Positions 24,150 to 34,430 of a stretch of 64,000 bases of DNA are shown one piece after another (within the stretch, counting starts at the first letter, position 1; the number at the start of each line of letters is the position of its first letter). Source of the stretch: Alisma plantago-aquatica (Eukaryota; Streptophyta; Magnoliopsida; Alismatales; Alismataceae); the NCBI GenBank assembly GCA_963693085.1, contig OY856414.1:265591001-265655000 (forward strand), written 5' to 3'. Position numbers and translations under genes: made by a program. Under the pieces are notes generated by a model. The model saw nothing but the letters and a program-made list of their open reading frames with translations. It was not told the origin of the DNA and did not search any database.

Positions 24150-24848
24150 ATATCTAGAGACCGTTCTTGTCCTATGAAAAATGTGACAATAACCACCATA
24201 GCTAGTATCAGGTTTTATATGAAGCTCTATAAGGGAGGTTGTGTCGGTCACCACTTCAGTAAGGTGATGTTGGTGAAAGTACCACATGATGGTTAGAAAA
24301 AGGGGCCCCAGTACGTGTAGATGAAGTCACTTTGATTGAGCAAGGGCTGAAAGGAGCCTAGAGACAATGAGAGTCGTGAACAGATGCAAAGTAGACTGAC
24401 ATACAGTACACTGTGGGAGATTATGTGACATGAAAATCCGACCCCTTTAAGTTATATCTAAGAGAGCCGAGTCCCCGATACATGGGTCCATTAGAGATGG
24501 ATGGGTGGAGAAGGTTAGACCCTACCCCTCAGGATAGAGTAATGAGAGATGTTTTCCCTGTGTCCAAGTTAGAGCACTATGTGAGGTACCCCGACCATGT
24601 GCGGAGCAATGAACCTAGTGAGCCCCAAGGGAGGCTGAAATGGCCTGAGTCACCTGAGTAGTTTATAGACGCCAGGATGAAAGAACTCAGAGAAAAGAAT
24701 ATGTGATGATAAAGGTTCTTTGAAAACGCCATGAGTATGGAAAAGCCACATAGGGGCCAATGATGGACCTGGAAAAGTCTTATCCTAAATTGTTTGTTTG
24801 TTTGTTTGTTTAAATTTTGAGGACAAAATTCCTATAAGAGGGGAAGGA
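24150..24848 (+). pseudogene. Decayed chromovirus integrase C-terminus and chromodomain
   Basis: Near 24198 the frame reads YQVLYEAL then stop then GRLCR, the degenerate form of the YEALYGRRCR integrase motif. From about 24410 come VGDYV, SPRYMGPLEMDGWRRLDP and DVFPVSKLEHYVRYPD, the integrase C-terminal barrel. From 24713 comes KVL-stop-KRHEYGKAT-stop-GP followed by DLEKSYPKLF. This is the chromodomain-like end in which both expected tryptophans have become stops (TGG to TGA and TAG). The last codons read FEDKIPIRGEGCYNP and run into the 3' LTR, as in Tekay/Del elements. Gag and RT are not recognisable. Confidence 0.75.
24836..24848 (+). other. Polypurine tract
   Basis: AAGAGGGGAAGGA directly precedes the 3' LTR start TGTTATAACC and primes plus-strand DNA synthesis in such elements. 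Confidence 0.9.
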
Positions 24849-27800
24849 TGTTATAACCCCAATTTTTGGGTTCAAGTGGTGAGAAATATAATTTCTCATA
24901 TTAAAGATGTTTGAACAAATAATCATATAATGGGTTGAGAATATTGGTTTTCGTATAAAATAGCCTTATTGTTTGATTTGTGGGCTTTATTGGCTATTGG
25001 GCCCAATAACATGGCAATATTAAAGAAAATTCAATTAGTGAATGAATAATTGAATAATTGATGAAAGAAATATGTGGAAACCTCTAGAAGGCAAATCCAA
25101 AGAGGATTTCGTGCCTCTTGGGTTCCTTGGACTCCAAGGAGTACAAAGTTGCATAAATAAAGTAATAAGAGAAGAAAAGATTAATTAAGTATTTCTTTAT
25201 GAAGAAAGAAATTGAAAACATTGATGAAATGTGGAAATTAAGTGAAAAGATGGATAATTGAGTTTCCCTTTATGGAATTTCGTATCCCAAGGATTTCTTA
25301 TGATAAAAGGGATGCCAATGAGGAAAATAAGAGAGAGATAAAAAGAAATCCTCAAAAAGAGATAATTAAATGAGAAATAAACAAGATAATGTGAAATAAT
25401 GCATAATGATGCATCTGGAAGGATAATAAGTATCCAATGAGAGAATTTCGAAATAATGGATTAGCTTGGGATCCAAGGAGTCCCAATGAAGAGGAAAGAA
25501 AGAGAAAATACTAAAAAGGCAAAATAAGAGGATAATGTGTTGCTTCTTTAATGAATTATATGGAATTGTTTAAAAAGATGATATTTTTCTATAAAGGAAA
25601 ATAGGATTTAATGCCAAAGAATTAAAAAGCAACTATAAAGTAAATAAGAGAGGAGGAATTTCGAAGTCCTAATATCCAAGTAAAAGGATATATCAAAGGA
25701 GAGAGAGAGAGAGAGAAGAATGGCTTCTCTTTGAAGGAAAACGAATCCTATTACAAGAGAGACTACGTTTCTTTAAGGAAAGTATTCCTAGGGCTTCGTT
25801 GACTTCCCCTATATAAAGGGTAAGACTTTGGGACGAGTTCCAGAGTATTTCCACCCCTCCCACTGTCTTCCCTATCTTCTTCTTGTTTCTCTTCACCAAA
25901 ACCCTAACCGTAAGGGTATGGTTTTAACCCTACAGTGACGAGGGCCATAGTGTCGTTCTAATGGAAGCATGAAGCACCTTCGACGGCCTGTGGATGATTG
26001 GGCAACGTTCCGTTGCTCCTGCATCTGCGCACGACCGTCAGAGGACTGCAGCAAAGCTGCATCTTGTAGGCCCAAGCACCGCACCTCCCAGTCATCTGGG
26101 GAGTCCGACTGCAGCACGGGCAGGAGCGGAGGAGGTCGCAGGAGATGGGAGGGCCATCCCTGATGGCCTACGGAGTCCGAGGAGGAGAAGGATGGCAGAA
26201 GATCGGTCCTGACCTAGCAGCAAACGCATGGTCGGGGAGTGGAGAACCGGACATGATAGCCGCTGTTTGAGGGAGCTGTAGATGCGCCTAGGTGCTACGC
26301 AGGTGGGGCGGCCCTTGGCGGCAACCCCCAGGCCCTGAGGGAGCGAGGGCGCACCCACGAAGTGCGCAGCTTGGCGGCCGTCGGCGTCCAGTGCGGGAGC
26401 CGAAGGTTGAAGACAACCTAGGGCCCTGATGGACGGAAATGCCCCTCTGGCATGTAAAAGATCGACCACTTAAGAAAGGGGTAGATGCGTCTTTTGGTTA
26501 TATTCCAACCAAGTCGCATTGTATGGCTAGGAATGACGTGGCGTCTCCTGATTGGCTGTGGTAATCATTTTATTGCAAAAATCATAACTCATGATTCGTA
26601 ACTCGGATTAAAACAAGTCTTATATGAAAATTGATCCTCAGAACGAGAGGAATCCAAATAAATTATGTTTGAAGTCATATTCTATTTGCAATCCGAAAAT
26701 TAATGGAAGTAATCATCTTTAATACTTTAAAGATTAAGGAACCCTACTTTGATATGATTAATGTTTTTAATGGACCTTTAGGGTTGATGTTAACCTGTTA
26801 AATGTAAAAACGTGCATTATGCTCAAAAAGAAAGAACTTTGCACATGATTAGTCTAATTTGAAGATTATGTACATAAATATGCTGAAATATGAAAAGTAC
26901 ATGAAGCTATCATCTTTAATGATTTAATTAATGAAAAACTCTTAGATTTGATGATAGATGGTTTTAATGTTGATCAATGGATAATTTAAGCCTATTGTTC
27001 ATAAAAGTGAAAATAAGATCTAAAAAGATAATCTTTTTATATAATTGACTTGATTTAGGGTTTTGTGCATGATTATGCATTAACGAGCTTGAAAACCCTA
27101 ATTTAGGTGAATATGACTTTTAAATGTTTTAATTGTTCAAATCCATAAACAAATAGGGATATGATGATCCTAAGTCAATTTGGGTGTTAAAATGAATAGT
27201 TTGAGCAATTAGGGTTCATATAAATGGAAAAGAGTACTATTAGGGTTTGTTAACCTAAAAGAGGTAAAGTTCGAGAAATTGATCTAAGAAACCCTAATAA
27301 GTATTAATGAATACTTAATGCGGATTAGAAACCCTAGAAAGTGAATCCAAGTCAATAAAGTAGATTCTTGATAAAGTGTGTAATAAATAGAGTACATATT
27401 TATTTCAGGAACTATGTGATGATTGAATTACTTGCTTGGATCTGTTGATTGACTTGATTGTATACACATGAAGTATATGTTGAATAATCTGCATGACTCG
27501 CCAAGTCAGGTATGTGGTTACGCTTATGACTACCTGAGTTAGTTTTCCGATGGATTCTCGGATGTTTAATCGCATTGAATGCAACTAAACTGTTGGATGT
27601 TTATTTATTTTATGCAACTATAAAGTGACTATGATTATCACTATAAATGAGTGTATATAACTGGCTAGATCCGGGTCCACCTCTGTCACTTTGAAAAGGC
27701 TAAAAAGGGGTAATCCTAGAGCAAGGTCTAGGTTACCGAGAGTCAGAAATTGGGCTACCTACGTGTAGTGCCATGCGACTCGTTAGCCTGCCATGAGTTA

Positions 27801-28380
27801 AGGAGTGGGCTACCTACGAGTAGTGCCATGTGACTCAACCCTAGAAACTGGTTCACCTATAGGTGGGACCATGAGGGGTTTAATGGGGATCTACCATAAG
27901 GAAGGTAGGATCCAGGTCCACTGCAGGGATAGTACAGAGGATAGGGTACTCGTGGATCGCGAATGTTATATTTAAAACGTAATCTTGATTGATTAATGAT
28001 TAATTGAATGATTACATGGTTATCATAGTTGCAAGATTATTGTTTCCCCCACATACCAGCTTCGGCTGACCGACGTTTTGTTTGTCAGCGTTTTAGGTAC
28101 AAGCTAAAAGGACAAACAGTAAATCGTCACATCGTGAAATACATGAAGAAAAATACAAGGAGGATTAGTTAGAGTAGAATCATTAAGTGGATAGAAGTTA
28201 GAAATCCAAAATTTTAAAAGGTATGCAAAGTTTATTTTCTTACAGCTTTTCAGTTTAGTATGTTAAAATTTGATAATTATTCTTGGTTAATTGCCGAACC
28301 TTTGATCTGGAAGTCATGGGTACGGCTTCGACCTCTCAGTCTCCCTTAATTGGGGGTTATCGGGAGGTGGGGTCGTAACA
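24849..28380 (+). repeat. 3' LTR of the nested element
   Basis: This is 3532 bp, the same length as the 5' LTR, with about 35 substitutions and no indel that I could find. The TATA box is at 25810-25817 and the GC-rich part at about 25915-26490. Its last bases GGGGTCGTAACA are followed by CTATC. Confidence 0.95.
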
Positions 28381-28385
28381 CTATC
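28381..28385. repeat. Target-site duplication CTATC, right copy
   Basis: CTATC after the 3' LTR end matches 16998-17002. Confidence 0.95.
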
Positions 28386-29321
28386 ATATTCATTTTCCGG
28401 TACACACCTGCACAAGATTCCATCCCTGCATTGTCTCAACAAAATAGGTTCATCCCAAAAATAATATTTCAAAGAATGGAAAAACCTTTTTTTCTCTTGA
28501 TAAGTTCAATCATCCGGGATTTCCTTACATGCAAGGTAATTGATAATATGTGAAAACCAAGGATCTGTAGATTGAATTGAAAGAATTTTCTCATCCAGAA
28601 ATGTCTTAGTAATGGGTATGTTAGTACCCCTCTCATTAACCCGCTCTAACCGAGATAAGTGGTCTGCAACCACATTCTCAATGCCCGCCTTATCGTTAAT
28701 TTCAATGCCGAATTCTCGCAATAATAAGATCCACCTAATCAATCAGGGTTTAGCATCTTTCTTCTCCATTAAGTATTTTATGGAGGCATGATCAGTCCAC
28801 AGCACAACCTTAGAACCCACTAAATATTGCCTAAATTTTTCAAAAGCGAAAACCACGGCAAGCAATTCTTTCTCGGTAGTGGTGTAATTTAGTTGGGCAT
28901 CATTTAAAGTTTTAGACGCATAAAATATCACTGTAGGTTTGTTCTCAAGATGTTGCCCAATAACAGCCCCTACGGAAAAATCTGATGTGTCACACATAAG
29001 TTCGAAGGACTTAGTCCAATCCGACGTTTGAACAACCGGCGCAGAATTCAATTTTTCCTTAAGTACCTCAAAAGCATGCAGACAGTTATTGTTAAAATCA
29101 AAAATTGCATCTTTCTCAAGCAATTCTGATAGTGGCTTAGCTATTTTCGAAAAGTCCTTAATAAACTGGTGATAAAACTCCATGTGACCAATGAAACTCC
29201 ACACCCCTTTCACCGTATTCGGTGGAGGTAGTTTGGAAATAACCTCAATCTTTTCTGGATCCACCTCCAATCCCTTGCAAGACACCTTGTGTCCTAGCAC
29301 TATGCCTTCATTTACCATCAT
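28386..29321 (-). pseudogene. Athila RT connection, RNase H and start of integrase
   Basis: RNase H degrades RNA in RNA:DNA hybrids. One frame covers 29321-28506: EVISKLPPPNTVKGVWSFIG and FYHQFIKDFS (connection), then LMCDTSDFSVGAVIGQ, TVIFYASKTLN, YTTTEKELLAVVFAFEKFR and VVLWTDHASIKYLM (RNase H). A stop at 28740 sits where this family has arginine (CGA to TGA, a CpG transition). The linker ENVVADHLSRLE follows. At 28505-28386 a shifted frame gives YYFWDEP and LRQCRDGI, the integrase N-terminus. It continues at 17002 across the nested element. Confidence 0.9.
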
Positions 29322-30135
29322 ATGGCACTTTTCCCAATTGAAGACAAAATGTGTGTCCTCACATCTCTACAACACTTTATTAAGATTTTGCAAACATTCG
29401 TCAAATGACGCACCGTAGATGGAAAAGTCGTCCATAAAAACCTCTAAACAACGCTCCACCATATCAGAGAAAATAGCAAGCATACAGCGTTGAAAAGTGG
29501 CTGGTGCGTTGCACAAACCAAAAGGCATGTGGCGGTAAGCAAAAGTTCTATAAGGACAAGTGAAGGTCGACTTCTCTTGATACTTAGGATCAATAGAAAT
29601 CTGATTATAGCTGGAATGGCCATCTAAAAAGCAAAAATGAGAGTGTCCAGCCAATAGCTCTAAAATTTGATCAATGAATGGGAGAGGAAAATGATCTTTC
29701 AAAGTAGCGGAGTTCGGACGGAAGTAATCAATACAAACATGCCACCCGGTTACCAATCGGGTGGTGACTAGTTCATTCAACATATTTTGAGTGACAGTGA
29801 TTCCCCCCTTTTTAGGGACTACGTACCTGTGTGGGGCTTACCCATGTCGAATCTGAAATAGCATAAATGATGCCCACTAAAAGAAGCTTGATCACCTCCT
29901 TATTGATGACCTCCATCATGCTAGGATTGAGTCGACGATGTGGTTGAATCACTGGCTTGGCTCCTTCTACAAGCCATATCTTGTGCTGGCATAGAGTAGG
30001 GGAGATCCCCTTGATGTCGGAAACGGACCACCCAAATGCACCACGGTGGTTGTTCAATACAATCATCAACTGTGCTTCCTCATCGGCACTCAGATATGTC
30101 AATATGATCACCGGAAGCTTCTCATTATCCGCCAA
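29322..30135 (-). pseudogene. Athila reverse transcriptase
   Basis: Motifs in order are EVIKLLLVGIIYAISDSTWVSP, VCIDYFRPNSATLKDHFPLP, FCFLDGHSSYNQI, YRTFAYRHMPFGLCNAPATF and VFMDDFSIYG (catalytic DD near 29427-29435). A one-base frame change near 29815 (around GTACGTAGTCCC on the minus strand) separates 30135-29812 from 29783-29367. A TAG at 29367-29369 stands where this family usually has CAG. The polymerase motifs are well kept, but the protein cannot be made as one piece. Confidence 0.9.
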
Positions 30136-30146
30136 GAAAACATACT

Positions 30147-31628
30147 TTAAGTGGGGGGTAGCGGCTTAAGTTCCAACTCAGGTGGGCTGATCAAAGAAGA
30201 TTGAATCGGTGGTGGAAGCGGTCCCAGATCTTCATAGTGCTTGGCGTAATAGCAAGGAAGCAGTTGAAGCATCTTTACACATTCTTGTAATAAGGTGCTT
30301 CTCATCCAATCTTCCATTAAGTTGAAAAGACATGCCTCAAGGTGAAGTTGTGAGTATGAGTCAAACATGGAGACTACTATAGCCTCATCCTCAATAGATG
30401 GTGAAACTTCTTCTTCTTTATCGTCGGGATAACCCGCAGCTTTTACAAGAGAAATTACTTTCGTCTGATCCATGATGTCCACAACAATTGTTCCCTTGTC
30501 TACCTTCATCATGACGTGAGCCATATCAAGAAATGGCTTCCCTAGACAAAGAGAGATGTGGTGCTCAAAGTGCTTTATTTTATGACATTGCTCATTTTCT
30601 TGTGACCGCTTTGGATTTGGTGGCATGAGTATTTCAAATCTATCATCGGCTATACCCATTGTCAACCAGACTCTACCCATCTCCAGTATCATGTCGGCAG
30701 TGGCTTGAAAGGGTATTCCCAAAATTAGCTCATTCCCTAGTTCATCTTGCATCTCCATAACAACAAAATCAGTCGGGAACACAAACCAATCAACCTTTAC
30801 TAAGACATCCTCGCAAATACCATACGGCCTCACCACAGAATTGCCTTCCAGTTGAATTGTCATATTGCTTTGTCGAGATTCTTTTAGCCCAATCTTTTTG
30901 AATGTAGAGAGGGGCATCAACTTGATACTTGCCCCGGAATCACATAGTGCCTCACCAAATTTTACTTTTCCAATATAGCAGGAGATGTTGAAGCAACCTA
31001 GATCTTGTCTCTTTGGTGGCAGTTTACCCAGAATGAAGGCACTGACATGCTCCTTAAGAAGTACCACCTCTGTATCGGGTATCTTCCTCTTCTTTGTAAT
31101 TATGTCTTTTAAGAATTTACCATATGAGGGTATCTGCTCAATCGCCTCCAACAAGGGAATATCAACAGAAAGTTTTCTAAAACTGTCCAAAAATTTCTTG
31201 AACTGTACATCCACTTTCTTGGCTTCGAGATTGTTGGGGTAAGGGATGGGTACGATCTGTTCCCTCTGATGTGGTGGCACATATGGCGTCATATTATCCT
31301 TCTCCTTTTTTGCAATAGGCTCCTCTATGGCCTTCCCTCCTTCATCTTCAATTGTCTCTACCACTTCAGTATCCTCTGCGGTCTCACCTTGATCTTTTGG
31401 TTGTGGGGTGCTCGGTTCATCAGCCCTAGGGTTTAAAAGTTTCTTTCCACTCCTCAGTAGAATGGCTTTATCCTGGTGGTTCCCTCCTGGAACATTTGTA
31501 TTTCCTGGAAAACCTTGCAGTGTGGGCTTCTTCAGGCTTGCTATTTCAGTTGCTATTTGTGTTATAGATGTCTCAAGAGTCCTCATCTGAGCCCCATGAC
31601 TTTGTAGAGTTTGCCCAAACTGGTTCAT
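30147..31628 (-). pseudogene. Athila gag C-terminus and aspartic protease
   Basis: This is the longest frame of the element, 493 codons. A hydrophilic linker rich in E, K and P is followed by IPLLEAIEQIPSYGKFLKDI and KLPPKRQDLGCFNISCYIG, then ALCDSGASIKLMPLSTFKKIG, the retropepsin active site DSGA. ELILGIPFQATADM follows, in the flap region. The frame really opens further upstream: at about 31645 a TAA replaces the CAA kept in the second gag copy. The frame ends at a run of six G (plus strand 30153-30158), where one more base would join it to the RT frame. Confidence 0.85.
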
Positions 31629-32740
31629 AAATTCTCCTTGTTACTTGATTTTTTGGCCAAACGTGCTCATTAGCTCTTGATTTTGCTTTATCACCTGATT
31701 GAGCAACTCATTTCTCTTTTCCTCTACCGTGGGTTGTGGCTTAGCATCAGGATCCTGTAGGAAATTATTTGGATCCTTCCATGAAATTTTTTTGTCCTTC
31801 CTCCAAGAATAGTCATTATTTCTATACCCCTATTGCTGGCCCATGAATTTCACTTGTGCTTCGTCATCAGATCCTCCATCTTCTTGTTCTAGAAGTCTCT
31901 TCGCAATCAAGTCCATCTTGTCATTTAGTTCTTTGATAGATTTTGCATCCCCTACAGCTCTAACTTGTTTCGGTGCATCTCTATCACCCCAAGACTGTTT
32001 CGTAGCCATGTTCTTCAAGATCTCCCAACACCTTGTGTATGTGTTGTTCAAGAAGAAACCTGAGCCTGCTGAGTCTAAGTTGCTTCTGTCATGCTCATTG
32101 AGAGCAAAGTAGAAAATTTTTACTTGTTTTCCTTGTCCAACCCATGATGTGGGCACCTCCTCAGCATGATCTGGAAGCATTCCCACATCTCAGAATAGGT
32201 TTCTCCCATCTTTTGGCTGAAATTGTGAATTTTCCTCACTAGGTCATTGGTCTTCTCAGGTGGGAAAAATCGCTCAAAAAAGACCTCAATCGTTTGATCC
32301 CAAGTCTCAACGATTTCATCATCAAGGTTGTGTAGCCATTCTCATGTATTTCCTACGAGAGATCTGGGAAATAACTTCAAGTAGAGTGTCTCCTGTAGAA
32401 ACCTGTCAATCTTTATCATGCCACAGTTTTCCACAAATGTGCTAATGTGAGCAACATGATCTTCATTCTTCGACCCATGAAATGCTTGAGACTTGACCAG
32501 ATTTATCAATGCCGGATTAATCTTGTATGTGGGAATGTTGATTGCCTGCCTTTTAATCGGCCCCTTTGATGCTGATGAGGAAGAAGCCTTGATCTTCTCC
32601 CATATTGTCTTTTCTTCAGCCATTTCTTTAAGTTCTTGATCAAATTCCTCAGGTGGTGGATTTTTCAACTCAACTCCTTCACCTACTGGTGGAATTACTG
32701 GTAATTCTGTGTAGTCTGTGCTACGCATCTTTAGCATCAA
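31629..32740 (-). pseudogene. Athila gag, first copy
   Basis: Pieces lie at 32740-32342 and 32186-31830. The N-terminal piece has KRQAINIPTYKINPALINLV, HISTFVENCGMIKIDRFLQE and TLYLKLFPRSLVGN; then the frame is lost. The second piece starts near the capsid end (GMLPDHAEEVPTSW) and includes ALNEHDRSNLDSAGSGFFLN. The FFPPEKTNDLVRKI segment is readable in another frame near 32240. It is colinear with the gag at 8718-9981. It lies just downstream of the primer site at 32894-32911, as expected. Confidence 0.85.
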
Positions 32741-32893
32741 ATAGCACCTGAAAAGATGGAAATTATTTCACTATAGTGCTTAAAAGGAATAAGTAATTAA
32801 AAGATGTGAAAATAAATTTAAAATTTTAAGAATTATATGAAAAAGTGGCCTAGTGTGGCCGCTCGCAGCACTCGTAGTGCCGAAAATTACCGT

Positions 32894-32911
32894 TCCCCAG
32901 CAACAGCACCA
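32894..32911 (-). other. Primer binding site, tRNA-Asp type, decayed
   Basis: The minus strand reads TGGTGCTGTTGCTGGGGA, the same site as at 10139-10156 but with several C-to-T changes. It is 6 bases from the LTR end. Confidence 0.8.
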
Positions 32912-32917
32912 AAAACT

Positions 32918-34430
32918 TGACACAATTAAACCATGCGTAAAATGCAAGTGCACGCGTCAGTGTAATATAGGCCTATGTGAGGCCCGAGTCGAACTCAGGG
33001 AACGTAATTTTGGTAGACTACTACTAACTACTTGTAATCAGCTAGACCGATTATAAAAGTTTGAGAGTTGTTTTGAAAAAGAAAATAAAAACAAAAGAAA
33101 ACAAAGCAATCGATTAAATGGTTGGTTTAATCAATTAAAATGGGATCTTTAAGATTGCGGTTTCACCATGGATTCTCGTTGTACTAATTCCTACATAATT
33201 ATCACAACTCATCTCCCATTCCAGGTAGTGGCATGTGAATAGAATTGTTCGCTTCCGCGATACAATTCACTACCTTAATTTAGATTGGTTTCCCATCAGT
33301 AGTAACTTATACTCTAAATTAGGTGCATGAAAACATATCTCTAGGTTTCCACCATTAACCGTACATCGCCTTTTCCAAAGGATTTATAAGTTAATGTGAT
33401 TATTGCATCTTTTCAACCGTTAATTCTTTGTCAAAAGTAATTAAAGGTATTAAATTACCATTATGGTGATTAAGCACAATGATAGAATTGAGAAAAAAAT
33501 ATCATACCACAGATTTGAGAGACAAATTATGGTTAACTATGTAAAAAGTATCATACAACGATTATCCGGGCTACTCCCAGTCCTAAAGACAAAGGGGATT
33601 AGCCCCGCATGTTCATCTCAATGAGAAACACGATGAAAGGAGAAGAAAACATAGGGGAAACGTGGATGGAGATGGTGTAACCCCTGAACGAAGGAGAGTC
33701 GGACAATCCTCGGTGCGGGATGGGCATTCTGCAGCCTTCTGGCGGTAGAAAACTCTGTCTACAACTCTGGAAACATCTGGGGCGTAGCTCTGGTCTCCGT
33801 TCTTCGTCCTCTCCTCTTTCGAGACTTGTGTGGTGGCTAATGACGTGATTGTACAGCTTGGGCCATCTTTTCTAGGTATAAGGATCACTTACGGCCGCCA
33901 AAACATCACGGTCGTTCGTTTAGATTCGATCTGCAGAAATTCCTGATCTGACAGCATCGATACCATCGACGGCGAGTCGATGGTATCGACCCGCTATATT
34001 ACTGGCGGTCCTTTCCTTTTCTGGGGGTTTGCTCTGACGTCATGTCGATATTATCAACATCATGTGTCGATGGTATCGACGTGTGGATGTTTGGCTTGCT
34101 GAAGACATCTCGCCACCATCAACTTCTAGGTCGATGGTATCGACCCATTCTGCTCTTTTCGGCTACCTCATTGTGTCTGTCTCAATAGTAACGACAACCG
34201 TCGATGGTATCGATGGCTACATATATGTGAATTGCCTAAAATTCAAAGATAAACTCATCTCAACTCCGAGAAATATGATCATTTATACCAAATAACATAA
34301 AATAAGGTAAATTTGATGCATAACAAGATTATAGGCTGAAGGAAATGAATCATGCGATATTAACCATGAAAATGACCAATAAAATGCATATGAAACTAGC
34401 CTATAAAAGCTACTTAAAATCCTCGCATCA
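32918..34430 (-). repeat. Athila 5' LTR
   Basis: On the plus strand it runs TGACACAATT...CGCATCA, 1513 bp, colinear with 10163-11683. Homology to the other copy stops exactly at 34430/34431, which sets the element's outer end. It carries the GTCGATGGTATCGAC block at 33955-34214. Confidence 0.9.
33955..34214. repeat. GTCGATGGTATCGAC cluster, second LTR
   Basis: This has the same layout as 11199-11461, with about eight motif copies. Some copies are intact here and decayed in the other LTR, and vice versa. Confidence 0.85.

Larger units (their letters stand above)
17003..28380 (+). mobile_element. Young nested LTR retrotransposon with decayed interior
   Basis: This is structurally complete: two 3532-bp LTRs in direct orientation, TG...CA ends, tRNA-iMet primer site, polypurine tract and 5-bp target duplication. 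The LTRs differ at about 35 positions by my eye count (about 1%), mostly transitions, so insertion was recent. The 4.3-kb interior has no frame above about 100 codons and only a decayed pol remnant at its end. Known precedent: LARD-type non-autonomous elements have long LTRs and non-coding interiors. Inference: mobilised in trans by an autonomous Tekay/Del-like chromovirus. Confidence 0.95.
10163..34430 (-). mobile_element. Athila-type Ty3/gypsy element with a nested insertion
   Basis: The order on the minus strand is LTR (32918-34430), primer site, gag, protease, RT, RNase H, integrase, spacer, Athila ORF, 3' region, polypurine tract, LTR (10163-11683). Without the nested 17003-28380 element and one duplicated CTATC it is about 12.9 kb, normal for Athila. 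The two LTRs are clearly old: I count about 18 differences in the first 155 bases. All reading frames are broken. The left LTR also has a primer site and a second gag on its far side, so no target duplication can be tested there. Confidence 0.9.
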
